A stretch of 64,000 nucleotides of DNA from Woronichinia naegeliana WA131 (lineage in GTDB: Bacteria > Cyanobacteriota > Cyanobacteriia > Cyanobacteriales > Microcystaceae), in contig CP073041.1 in assembly GCA_025370055.1 (NCBI GenBank), forward strand, positions 5,054,272 to 5,118,271, read 5' to 3'. The notes under the pieces were generated by a model, which worked only from the letters and a program-made list of their open reading frames with translations, had not been told where the DNA came from and made no database searches. Position 1 is the stretch's first letter, and each line of letters starts with the position of its first letter. Below are positions 8,330-16,342 of the stretch, piece after piece. The translations under genes were made by a program, and so were the position numbers.

Positions 8330-8601
8330 TACTTATCTTCATCGTACCCAGCCCGATGCTCTCGCGATTGAAATTCTTAATCCTCTTCAACTTCAGGTGT
8401 TAAAAGCAGCCGCCTCTCAAAAACTTCCCCCTATTTTGACTGTTGCTTGGGCTGTCGAGTCTGTTGCTTTTCTTGGTGGTTATCTTGAACATCGTCGTAA
8501 AACTCCTCTCGGTATCCAAGTCCTTTGGCGCGGTTGGTTGAAGTTGCATGACCTTTGCCAAGGCTGGCAGCTTGCAATCCGCACTTAACGGGAAAAGTCA
8601 G
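8330..8601 (+). pseudogene. IS4 (Tn5-like) transposase C-terminal fragment
   Basis: Encodes the last ~85 residues of the transposase complete at 19672-21059 (from ATCTTCATCGTACCC through LAIRT) and finishes with the terminal repeat CTTAACGGGAAAAGTCAG at 8601. The following base pair belongs to the CHAT-TPR gene, so this IS end marks the breakpoint that removed that gene's start. Confidence 0.9.
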
Positions 8602-8618
8602 ATTCTTTATTTTGCTTT

Positions 8619-11600
8619 TTGCTATTGGCAGGGACAATTTTACCGATAGTGAACGAGAGAGGATTTTCTCTGATGCCTTCAGTAATGGCGCAAAGTGAAG
8701 ATATCGAAACCCTGATACAACAGGCAGTGCAATATAATCAAACGGGAAAACCGCGACAGGCGATCGAAATTTTGCAGCAAGTGTTGAAGTTAAGTCAGCA
8801 AAAAGGGGATAAAAAAAATGAAGCCTTTGCTCACTTAGGATTGGGATTTAATTACGAAAGTATTGGGCAGTATCAACCTGCTTTGGGTCAATTTAATCAA
8901 GCATTATTAATTTTTCAAGAACTCAAAGATCGCGTTGGAGAAGCCACAACTCTCAATAATATTGGAGAAGTTTACGATGGGATCGGCAAACCAGAGGAGG
9001 CGTTGAAATACTATAACCAAGCCTTGCCGATTTCACGAGAAGTGGGCTATCGCAGATTAGAAGCCATGACTCTCTATAATATTGGAGAAGTTTACGATGG
9101 GATCGGCAAACCAGAGGAAGCGTTGCAATACTATAACCAAGCGTTGCCGATTTCACGCGAAGTGGGCGATCGCTTTGGAGAAGCCACTACTCTCAGTAAT
9201 ATTGGGGCTGTTTACGATGATATAGGCAAGCCAGAGGAAGCGTTGAAATACTATAACCAAGTCTTGCCAATTAGACGCGAAGTGGGCGATCGCAGAGGAG
9301 AAGCCACGACTCTCAATAATATTGGACTTGTTTATCGGGGTATAGGGAAACCAGAGGAAGCGTTGAAATTCTTTAATCAAGCCTTGCCGATTTCACGCGA
9401 AGTGGGCAATCGCGGTGGGGAAGCCAGGACTCTCGCTAATATTGGAGCAGTTTATCGGGACATAGGCAAACCACAGGAGGCGTTGAAATACTATAACCAA
9501 GTCTTGCCGATTTTTCGAGAACTCAAAGATCGCGGAGGAGAAGCCACGATTCTCAATAATATTGGAGGAGTTTACGATGGTACCGGCAAACCAGAGGAAG
9601 CGTTGAAATTCTATAACCAAGCCTTGACGATTTCACGCGAAGTGGGCGATCGCAGATTAGAAGCCACGACTCTCGATAATATTGGAGGAGTTCACGATGG
9701 TATCGGCAAACCAAAGGAGGCGTTGAAATACTATAACCAAGCCTTGACAATTTCACGCGAAGTGGGTGATCGCGGTGGAGAAGCCATTACTCTCAATAAT
9801 ATTGGACTTGTTTACGCTGGTATCGGCAAACCAGAGGAAGCGTTGAAATACTATAATCAAGCCTTGCTAATTAAACGCGAAGTGGGCGATCGCAGTGGCG
9901 AATCCACGACTCTCTCTAATATTGGAGGAGTTTACAATGGTATCGGCAAACCAGAGAAAGCGTTGAAATACTATAATCAAGCCTTGCAGATTTCACGCGA
10001 AGTGGGCGATCGCCTTGGAGAAGGCACTACTCTCAATAATATTGGAGGAGTTTACGCTGGTATCAGCAAACCAGAGGAGGCGTTGAAATACTATAACCAA
10101 GCCTTGCCGATTTTACGCGAAGTGGGCGATCGCACAATAGAAGCCGGAACTCTCTCTAGTATTGGAGCAGTTTACAATAACATAGGCAAACCAGAGGAAG
10201 CGTTGAAATACCATAACCAAGCCTTGCCAATTAGACGGGAAGTGGGTGATCGCGGAGGAGAAGCAACGACTCTCGCTAATATTGGAGCAGTCTATCCTAA
10301 CATAGGTAAACCGAAGGAAGCGTTGAAATTCTTTAATCAAGCCTTGCCGATTTTACGCGAAGTGGGCGATCGCCGTGGAGAAGCCGCGACTCTCAGTAAT
10401 CTTGGGGTTGTTTACAATGATATCGGCAAACCAGAGAAAGCGTTGCAATACTATAACCAAGCCTTGCCAATTAGACGAGAAGTGGGTGACCGCGGAGGAG
10501 AAGCCACAACTCTCAATAATATTGGGTCGGTTTACACTGATATCGGCAAAGCAGAGGAGGCGTTGAAATTCCATAGTCAAGCCTTGCCGATTTTACGCGA
10601 AGTGGGCTATCGCAGGATGGAAGCCACGACCCTCAGTAATATTGGACGTGTTTATCGAGATACTAATCAAACCGTTAAAGCAATTACTAACTTAGAAGCA
10701 TCCGCAGAAATCACCCTCAGCCTACGGGGAGGATTAACCAGAGAAAATCGAGCAGCCTTTATCCAAGCTAACAGAGGAACAGCGATCGCCCTTATTGACC
10801 TCCTGATCCGCCAAAACCAACCCGAAAAAGCCTACCAATGGGCAAACCGCTTCACCACCTTCAACCTCGCCAACTACAACCTCCTCATCAACGCCAAAGT
10901 TGCCAACCCCGAAGCCCAAAAAGCACTTGATAACTGGAACGCCCAAAACCTACAACTCGAAAACCTATACCAAGACCTCCAAAAAAACTTCTCAGAACCC
11001 AAATCCAAGCAATATCGAGAACTCGAACAAAAAATCAACCAACAACGCGAACCCCTCATCAATCAATACCCCGAACTCGCCGACCTACTAGAAACCAAAC
11101 CCACCGACATCGCCCAACTCCAAAAATCCATCCCTCCCAACACCATCCTCCTCCACCCTATCCTGCTTACAGACACCACAAACGTCCCCAACACCGTCGC
11201 CCTCTTCCGCCTCACCCGCGACAGCATCACCGTCACCCAAATCCCCCTCCCCAAAGACTTTAACCAACTGGTTAACCAATATCGCAACCAACTTGCAGAT
11301 CGTCTAAATTCAGATTATCTCGACACCAGTAGCCAACTCTACGACATTTTAATTCGTCCCATCGAACAGCAAATCAAAAGCAATTCCCCTAAAAACTTAG
11401 CCATTATCGCCACCAATCGCCTGCGTTATATTCCCTTTGAAAGCCTCTACGATTCCAAAACCAATCAATATCTCCTGCAAAAATATCCCATTTCCTACCT
11501 CACTCGTATTTCTACCTATCGCTCCCTAAAAAATACTATTTTTTCACCAATTATTCTTGATTACATCATTTTTGGAACTCTTGTTATTTTCATTTGTATT

Positions 11601-12305
11601 GCAGTTGTTTTCGCAATTCGTAAATTTGGAATTATTTCAGGATTAATTGTGTTTAGTTTATCACTGGGAATAGTAATATTTTTAAATTTTATTCCATCTA
11701 ATAATCTACAACCCAATCGTGCCTTAGCCCTAGCTAATCCCAAACCCACCAATCAAGAACTCAAAGGCACAGAAAAAGAAGCCGAAAACCTGCTCAAAAT
11801 CTTTCCCCAAAGCGAAACCTATCTAGGTGAAAGAGCCACCCTCGACACCTTCAAAACCCAAGCTTCTCGTTTTTCCATTCTCCACCTCGGTACTCACGGC
11901 TGTTTCGAGTTAGCAGGTTGCCCTAACTTAAAAATGCAAGCTAACACCATCCTCTTCGCCAATAACCAACAATATAACATCGCTGATGCCGCTCTTTTAG
12001 GACTCAAAAATACCGAATTAATCACCCTAAGTGCTTGCCAAACCGCCAAAGAAGCCAACGCCAACGGACAGGAAATCTCTGGACTCGCCTACGTTTTAGA
12101 AAGAGCAGGAGCTAAATCCGCGATCGCCAGTCTTTGGAATGCAGAAGATAATACCAGTGCCGAAATAATGACTCAATTCTATCAAAACCTACAAAAAGGA
12201 ATGACGAAAAGTGAAGCCATGCAAAAAGCCAAACTCAGCCAAATTAAAGAAAATCCTAAACCTTACTTTTGGTCGCCTTTTATTCTCATCGGTGATGCCC
12301 AATAG
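8619..12305 (+). CDS. CHAT-domain TPR protein with membrane hairpin; native start lost to an IS
   Basis: About 1228 aa from the TTG at 8619. The frame is open back to the IS end at 8601 (SLFCFLLLAGTILPI), i.e. a signal peptide whose Met and charged head were removed by the insertion; any start now is TTG or IS-provided. Residues ~25-690: about 16 near-identical 40-residue TPRs (IGKPEEALKYYNQALPI) of kinesin-light-chain type. C-terminal CHAT (caspase-like) protease domain: His1093 in LHLGTHG and Cys1140 in TLSACQTA, then SLWNAED and FWSPFILIGD. Unusually, ~973-1030 hold two hydrophobic segments (FGTLVIFICIAVVFAI and IVFSLSLGIVIFLNFI) inside the CHAT region. CHAT-TPR proteins are proteases in bacterial signalling or defence; the substrate here is unknown. 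Whether the gene is still expressed is open. Confidence 0.85.
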   Translation: MLLAGTILPIVNERGFSLMPSVMAQSEDIETLIQQAVQYNQTGKPRQAIEILQQVLKLSQQKGDKKNEAFAHLGLGFNYESIGQYQPALGQFNQALLIFQELKDRVGEATTLNNIGEVYDGIGKPEEALKYYNQALPISREVGYRRLEAMTLYNIGEVYDGIGKPEEALQYYNQALPISREVGDRFGEATTLSNIGAVYDDIGKPEEALKYYNQVLPIRREVGDRRGEATTLNNIGLVYRGIGKPEEALKFFNQALPISREVGNRGGEARTLANIGAVYRDIGKPQEALKYYNQVLPIFRELKDRGGEATILNNIGGVYDGTGKPEEALKFYNQALTISREVGDRRLEATTLDNIGGVHDGIGKPKEALKYYNQALTISREVGDRGGEAITLNNIGLVYAGIGKPEEALKYYNQALLIKREVGDRSGESTTLSNIGGVYNGIGKPEKALKYYNQALQISREVGDRLGEGTTLNNIGGVYAGISKPEEALKYYNQALPILREVGDRTIEAGTLSSIGAVYNNIGKPEEALKYHNQALPIRREVGDRGGEATTLANIGAVYPNIGKPKEALKFFNQALPILREVGDRRGEAATLSNLGVVYNDIGKPEKALQYYNQALPIRREVGDRGGEATTLNNIGSVYTDIGKAEEALKFHSQALPILREVGYRRMEATTLSNIGRVYRDTNQTVKAITNLEASAEITLSLRGGLTRENRAAFIQANRGTAIALIDLLIRQNQPEKAYQWANRFTTFNLANYNLLINAKVANPEAQKALDNWNAQNLQLENLYQDLQKNFSEPKSKQYRELEQKINQQREPLINQYPELADLLETKPTDIAQLQKSIPPNTILLHPILLTDTTNVPNTVALFRLTRDSITVTQIPLPKDFNQLVNQYRNQLADRLNSDYLDTSSQLYDILIRPIEQQIKSNSPKNLAIIATNRLRYIPFESLYDSKTNQYLLQKYPISYLTRISTYRSLKNTIFSPIILDYIIFGTLVIFICIAVVFAIRKFGIISGLIVFSLSLGIVIFLNFIPSNNLQPNRALALANPKPTNQELKGTEKEAENLLKIFPQSETYLGERATLDTFKTQASRFSILHLGTHGCFELAGCPNLKMQANTILFANNQQYNIADAALLGLKNTELITLSACQTAKEANANGQEISGLAYVLERAGAKSAIASLWNAEDNTSAEIMTQFYQNLQKGMTKSEAMQKAKLSQIKENPKPYFWSPFILIGDAQ

Positions 12306-12712
12306 CGTTTGATCCCCCTAAATCCCCCGTTCGGCTGAGCTCACGGCCGAAGCCTTAAAAAGGGGGACTTTTTAAAATTTGCAAGAGGTCTAATAGTTCG
12401 TAAAAGGCGATCGCATTTCAACTTTAACAACTATTCATTATTAACTATCAACTATTAACCCACATTCAGCCGGTTATTTAAGACAAAAAATAATATTGCT
12501 GGGAAGAGGAACCAAGGAACTGCAAAATTAAATTGTCGCTGTCTCCATTCTACACAAGTCAGATCAGACCAGGAAAGATGTAGTCGGTAAAATTTTCTGA
12601 TTAACATTGCAGATCGAGTGGGGAAAAGCGATCGCCTTAAAAATTAAACCTCAATCGTGAGAATTTTTCTGTAAAATACAGAGATTCGTTTGTTTAGGAC
12701 AATTTATTCATT
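12306..12712. repeat. Intergenic spacer with C/G-run palindromic repeat
   Basis: No gene seen. At 12312-12372 lies CCCCCTAAATCCCCC ... AAAAAGGGGGACTTTT, an imperfect hairpin related to repeats at 14319-14350, 29034-29116, 35460-35526 and 62550-62636. It may end transcription of the CHAT-TPR gene. 12436-12460 holds an ATTAACTATC-type A/T-rich repeat. The dapB promoter should lie in 12650-12710, but no element is clear. Confidence 0.6.
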
Positions 12713-13540
12713 ATGACCAATAAACCGTTAATCCCCGTCGTTGTCAATGGTGCTGCTGGTAAGATGGGTCGAGAAGTTATCAAAGCCGTTGCTAACGCCA
12801 AGGATATGGTCTTAGTCGGAGCGGTGGATGCTAATCCCTTATTAAGAGGTCAGGATATTGGTGAGATCGTTGGCATTGCTCCCCTAGATGTCCCTGTATT
12901 AGATGATCTTCAGAGTGTTTTAGTCCTAGCGACCCAGGAAAAAGTTCAGGGGGTCATGGTGGATTTTACCCATCCTAATGCAGTGTATGAAAATGTCCGA
13001 TCAGCGATCGCCTATGGAGTGCGGCCAGTGGTGGGAACAACGGGGTTAAGTGCGGCTCAAATTGAAGAGTTAGCTGATTTTGCTGACAAGGCCAGTACGG
13101 GTTGCTTAATTGCCCCTAATTTTGCGATCGGAGTTTTATTGATGCAGCAAGCAGCCATTCAAGCGGCTCAATATTTTGACCATGTGGAAATTATTGAATT
13201 ACACCACAATCAAAAAGCCGATGCCCCCAGTGGAACGGCCATTAAAACTGCTGAAATGTTAGCAGAATTGGGTAAAGCTTTTAATCCACCTTTGGTGTCA
13301 GAAAAGGAAACTCTGGCTGGAGCCAGGGGCGGTTTGGGGCCAGACAATATTCCCATTCATAGTGTGCGTTTACCTGGTTTACTGGCCCATCAGGAAATTA
13401 TTTTTGGTGCGCCAGGACAGATCTATACTCTTCGTCATGACACCAGCGATCGCGCCTGTTATATGCCAGGGGTTTTATTAGGCATTCGCAAAGTTACGGA
13501 GTTAAAAAGTTTAGTTTATGGCTTAGAAAAATTGCTCTAA
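12713..13540 (+). CDS. dapB: 4-hydroxy-tetrahydrodipicolinate reductase
   Basis: 275 aa, normal family length. Rossmann NAD(P)H motif [12 protein letters not shown] at ~9-20, [15 protein letters not shown], and the catalytic/substrate loop [15 protein letters not shown] with the conserved His pair and Lys (~160-174). It reduces 4-hydroxy-tetrahydrodipicolinate in the diaminopimelate/lysine pathway, in the cytosol. ATG start with no better alternative. Single gene, convergent with msrA (21 bp between stops). Confident assignment. Confidence 0.97.
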   Translation: MTNKPLIPVVVNGAAGKMGREVIKAVANAKDMVLVGAVDANPLLRGQDIGEIVGIAPLDVPVLDDLQSVLVLATQEKVQGVMVDFTHPNAVYENVRSAIAYGVRPVVGTTGLSAAQIEELADFADKASTGCLIAPNFAIGVLLMQQAAIQAAQYFDHVEIIELHHNQKADAPSGTAIKTAEMLAELGKAFNPPLVSEKETLAGARGGLGPDNIPIHSVRLPGLLAHQEIIFGAPGQIYTLRHDTSDRACYMPGVLLGIRKVTELKSLVYGLEKLL

Positions 13541-13561
13541 AACTGCTCTAAAACTTCTCAA

Positions 13562-14245
13562 CTATTGCTTATAAAGACGAGGAAACTGTTGTTTAAGCTG
13601 GGCTAATTTGGGCAGATCATGGACAACCACGTAGGTATAGGTCGGATTGTGCTGGATAAAATTCTGGTGATAATCTTCCGCGTCATAAAAACCTTGCAAA
13701 GGCACTAACGTGGTGACAATCGGGGCGGAAAAAATCTTTTCCTGATTGAGTTGTTTGATATAGGCTTGGGCAACTTTTTTCTGTTGATCATTTTCAAAAA
13801 AGATGGCGGATCGGTATTGAGTGCCGGTATCTGGCCCCTGACGATTTAATTGGGTTGGATCATGAGCTACGGAAAAATAAACTTTCAACAGTTGACCATA
13901 GGAAATTTGGCTCGGATCATAGGTAATTTTGATAACTTCGGCATGGCCAGTGTCACCAGAACTAACCCGCTCATAGGAGGCCGTTGCTGATGTTCCGCCA
14001 GCAAAACCAGAAACCACCTCAGAGACCCCTTTTAAATGTTCAAAAACAGCTTCCATGCCCCAAAAACAACCACCTGCTAAAACCGCAGTTTCTTGCCCTT
14101 TGGTAACGGCGACAGGATTATCAGTATTGGGGTTAGGAAAATTCTTGAGCGTTTTATTACTAGCCCAAACTATGCCAGAAAAAACAAGTGTTCCTAAGCC
14201 CAGTCCAAGCAACAGACGGGGAAAGTGAGAAAAATGCTTATTCAT
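13562..14245 (-). CDS. msrA: Exported peptide methionine-S-sulfoxide reductase
   Basis: 227 aa. Residues 8-28 are a hydrophobic signal or anchor (LLLGLGLGTLVFSGIVWA), then a linker and the MsrA domain with catalytic Cys60 in AGGCFWGMEAVF, GHAEVIKITYDP and the DPTQLNRQGPDTGTQYRSAIF region. MsrA reduces the S-epimer of methionine sulfoxide. Most MsrAs are cytosolic; this N-terminal extension points to the periplasm or thylakoid lumen. It is the last of four same-strand genes (cytochrome, Moco enzyme, msrB, msrA), 134 bp after msrB. A possible resolving Cys near the C-terminus is not seen, so the reductant is unclear. Confidence 0.95.
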   Translation of the reverse strand: MNKHFSHFPRLLLGLGLGTLVFSGIVWASNKTLKNFPNPNTDNPVAVTKGQETAVLAGGCFWGMEAVFEHLKGVSEVVSGFAGGTSATASYERVSSGDTGHAEVIKITYDPSQISYGQLLKVYFSVAHDPTQLNRQGPDTGTQYRSAIFFENDQQKKVAQAYIKQLNQEKIFSAPIVTTLVPLQGFYDAEDYHQNFIQHNPTYTYVVVHDLPKLAQLKQQFPRLYKQ

Positions 14246-14318
14246 AAAAACTCCTGATTTGAAAATAGTTAATGACCGTCAATAGCTAAGGCGATTTCTT
14301 ACAAAATTTATACCAGCA

Positions 14319-14350
14319 AGTCCCCCAGCATTGGGGGATTTAGGGGGCTT
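14319..14350. repeat. Short C/G-run palindrome between msrB and msrA
   Basis: AAGTCCCCCAGCATTGGGGGATTTAGG... forms a stem of CCCCC/GGGGG with an AGCATT loop, part of the repeat family described at 12312 and in element C (62610-62636). It could fold in the msrB-msrA transcript and lower msrA expression. Confidence 0.6.
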
Positions 14351-14379
14351 TATAATGATATTTTCTTTGCCAGAATGTC

Positions 14380-14874
14380 CTAAGCTGGAACAAATTTTAA
14401 TGCAACTCCATTCATGCAATAGCGTTTACCAGTAGGAGGTGGCCCATCATTAAAAACATGACCTAAATGGCCGCCGCAACGACGACAATGGACTTCTGTT
14501 CTAGTCATAAAAAAGGAATTATCCACAGAAATAGCGATCGCATTTTTGAGAGGTGCGTAAAAACTGGGCCAACCCGTGCCGCTATGAAACTTGGTTGAAG
14601 AAGAAAAAAGTGGTAATTGACAGCCTACACATTGATAAATGCCCTTACCTTCCTGTCGATCCAGGGGACTGGTTCCAGCCCGTTCTGTCCCTTTTTGTCT
14701 CAAAATCCGAAATTGCTCTGGGGTAAGAATCTTTCGCCATTCTGCCTCGGTTTTGGTAATTTCAAAGGTTTGTGCAGGAGCGGCGATCGCCTCATCTTGA
14801 CGAGTTTGAAATTGGGAGAGAATGACGGTTCCTAAAAGTGCAGCACTGGCTTGTAAAAAATGACGTTTCTTCAT
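14380..14874 (-). CDS. msrB: Exported peptide methionine-R-sulfoxide reductase
   Basis: 164 aa. N-terminal signal (KKRHFLQASAALLGTVILSQF, KR rather than RR), cleaved probably near AIAAPAQ. MsrB domain: CVGC and CRRC zinc pairs, HSGTGWPSF, GHVFNDGP and the catalytic Cys in GKRYCMNGVALKF near the C-terminus. It reduces the R-epimer of methionine sulfoxide and complements MsrA. Located between the Moco oxidoreductase (56 bp upstream) and msrA on the same strand. Confidence 0.95.
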   Translation of the reverse strand: MKKRHFLQASAALLGTVILSQFQTRQDEAIAAPAQTFEITKTEAEWRKILTPEQFRILRQKGTERAGTSPLDRQEGKGIYQCVGCQLPLFSSSTKFHSGTGWPSFYAPLKNAIAISVDNSFFMTRTEVHCRRCGGHLGHVFNDGPPPTGKRYCMNGVALKFVPA

Positions 14875-14930
14875 GAAGTTTACCGACTAAAATGAGAAAT
14901 TGACAAAAACAGATTGGCATGATTTTACAG

Positions 14931-15671
14931 CTAAAGTCCAGCAAACCACTCATAACCTTGATCTTCCCAATAGCCTAACATTTTAGGTTTCTCAGTAAGG
15001 AAGGTAACTTGAGTGATCCACTTACTTTGTTTATAGCCCAATTTGATGGGAGAAGCTAATCGTAACGGCGCACCATTTTCGACAGGTAAAGCCAGACCAT
15101 TTTTCTGATAAGCTAAAAGGGTTTGAGGATGTAATGCAGAGGCTAAATCCCAACTTTCATAATAGCCATCGGCGGATTTAAAATACACATATTTCACCTT
15201 GGCTGAAGGTTGAACCAGGGCAAATAAATCTCGCAATTTTACTCCGCCCCACTGCACGATCGCTGACCAACCTTCCACACAAATATGGCGAATAGTCATA
15301 GTAGTTAAAGGCATCGCTTCAATATCGGCAAGACTAAGACTTAACGGATGGCTAACCTCACCGTCTATGAGCAGACGAAAACGATAGGGATCAATTTGTG
15401 GCGTAAAGTCAAAAGTATTAACAATTAAGGCTTCTGGCTCAATCGCACTGCTCGGAAATTCGGGAACTAATTTTTGGGGATTTAATAACCAAGCTTCCAC
15501 CGTTTCATTCAAGGGTTCAGTGGCCTTTTGAGCGAGATCATCCCACAAACTGATACCACAGCCCCCCAGCAATAAACCCAAACCAGAAAGACCCGATACT
15601 TGCAAAAAACGACGACGAGGCAGATAAATTTGAGGCGGATCAAACTGAGACATATTGGTAGCCCTAAACAA
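14931..15671 (-). CDS. Tat-exported molybdopterin oxidoreductase (MsrP/YedY-like)
   Basis: 246 aa from ATG 15671, or 240 aa from the internal Met at 15653; the former overlaps the upstream cytochrome gene by 8 bp. Twin-arginine signal PRRRFLQVSG followed by LLLGGCG, a lipobox-like Cys, suggesting a lipoprotein. Sulfite-oxidase-type Moco domain with the cofactor Cys in RHICVEGWSAIVQWGGV, then YKQSKWITQVTF. In the MsrPQ system a YedY-type enzyme reduces periplasmic protein methionine sulfoxide using electrons from a membrane cytochrome; here the neighbours (b-type cytochrome upstream, msrB and msrA downstream) support that job. Alternative: a sulfite-oxidase-like enzyme with another substrate. 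Confidence 0.85.
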   Translation of the reverse strand: MFRATNMSQFDPPQIYLPRRRFLQVSGLSGLGLLLGGCGISLWDDLAQKATEPLNETVEAWLLNPQKLVPEFPSSAIEPEALIVNTFDFTPQIDPYRFRLLIDGEVSHPLSLSLADIEAMPLTTMTIRHICVEGWSAIVQWGGVKLRDLFALVQPSAKVKYVYFKSADGYYESWDLASALHPQTLLAYQKNGLALPVENGAPLRLASPIKLGYKQSKWITQVTFLTEKPKMLGYWEDQGYEWFAGL

Positions 15672-16272
15672 ACATGGATTTAATTAACCGAACACCGCCG
15701 ACTTGTAGCCCTAAAATGGTATGAATTACCGTAAAAATGACCAATATAGGAACTGCCAGGAAATGAACCACACGTAAGGCTTGCCAACTTCCAAAAAAGC
15801 TAACAATCCAGTCAAGTTGAGCCGGTTTATACATTCCCAAACCCGTCAAAATGGAGAGTAAGAGGAGGGGAACTATTAAGGTATAGGCTAATCGATGCCA
15901 GGCATAATTTTTGCGTTTAATATTCCGACTTTTTTGTAAAGCAGTTAGATCATTGCTGCCCACAAAGCGGTTTTTCCAACGTTGAGTGATGACAATATAA
16001 AGGCCATAACTGAGCAAATTCAGGGAAAATAACCACATGGCTGCAAAATGCCAATGTCGTCCTCCGGCTAACCAACCGCCGAGGGTAAAAATAACCGGAA
16101 TAGTTAATCCTTCTCGACCCCCAAAGACTGGATTGGCATTATAAATTTGCAAGCCACTGGTGATCATTAAGGTGAGACTAACTAGGTTTAAACCATGAAA
16201 TAGTTTAGCCGCCAATTTTTGCTGGGGTTGGGGAGGCGATTTGGCTCGAAGAGAAGCAAGTTGGGGAACCAT
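15664..16272 (-). CDS. Cytochrome b561-type membrane protein (electron donor)
   Basis: 202 aa with four to five transmembrane helices: LFHGLNLVSLTLMITSGLQI, HWHFAAMWLFSLNLLSYGLY, HRLAYTLIVPLLLLSILTGL and RVVHFLAVPILVIFTVIHTI. His residues at the start of these helices (LFHG, HWHF, WHRLAY, VVHFL, VIHT) are heme b ligand candidates. Family: bacterial cytochrome b561 / Ni-Fe hydrogenase-type b subunits. It overlaps the Moco gene by 8 bp, so the two are translationally coupled and probably form an electron-transfer pair. First gene of the msr cluster; 70 bp downstream of the GH3 gene on the same strand. Confidence 0.9.
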   Translation of the reverse strand: MVPQLASLRAKSPPQPQQKLAAKLFHGLNLVSLTLMITSGLQIYNANPVFGGREGLTIPVIFTLGGWLAGGRHWHFAAMWLFSLNLLSYGLYIVITQRWKNRFVGSNDLTALQKSRNIKRKNYAWHRLAYTLIVPLLLLSILTGLGMYKPAQLDWIVSFFGSWQALRVVHFLAVPILVIFTVIHTILGLQVGGVRLIKSMFV

Positions 16273-16342
16273 AATGTCTGAGCAACTCCAATTCTGAAGA
16301 CTAACTATTGATCATACGTGTCTCTCTAAAAATTGGATGCCA

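Noticed and set aside
9153-10580. Minus-strand 75 aa frames repeated through the TPR array
   Set aside because: Antisense shadows of the 120 bp TPR repeats; spacing follows the repeat unit.
8925-10660. Regular 120 bp repeats as a CRISPR array or satellite
   Set aside because: The repeats are coding, in frame, and translate to TPRs; there are no unique spacers.
10734-11291. Gly/Val-rich minus-strand frames opposite the CHAT region
   Set aside because: Result of codon bias (C-rich third positions) on the coding strand; no start signals.
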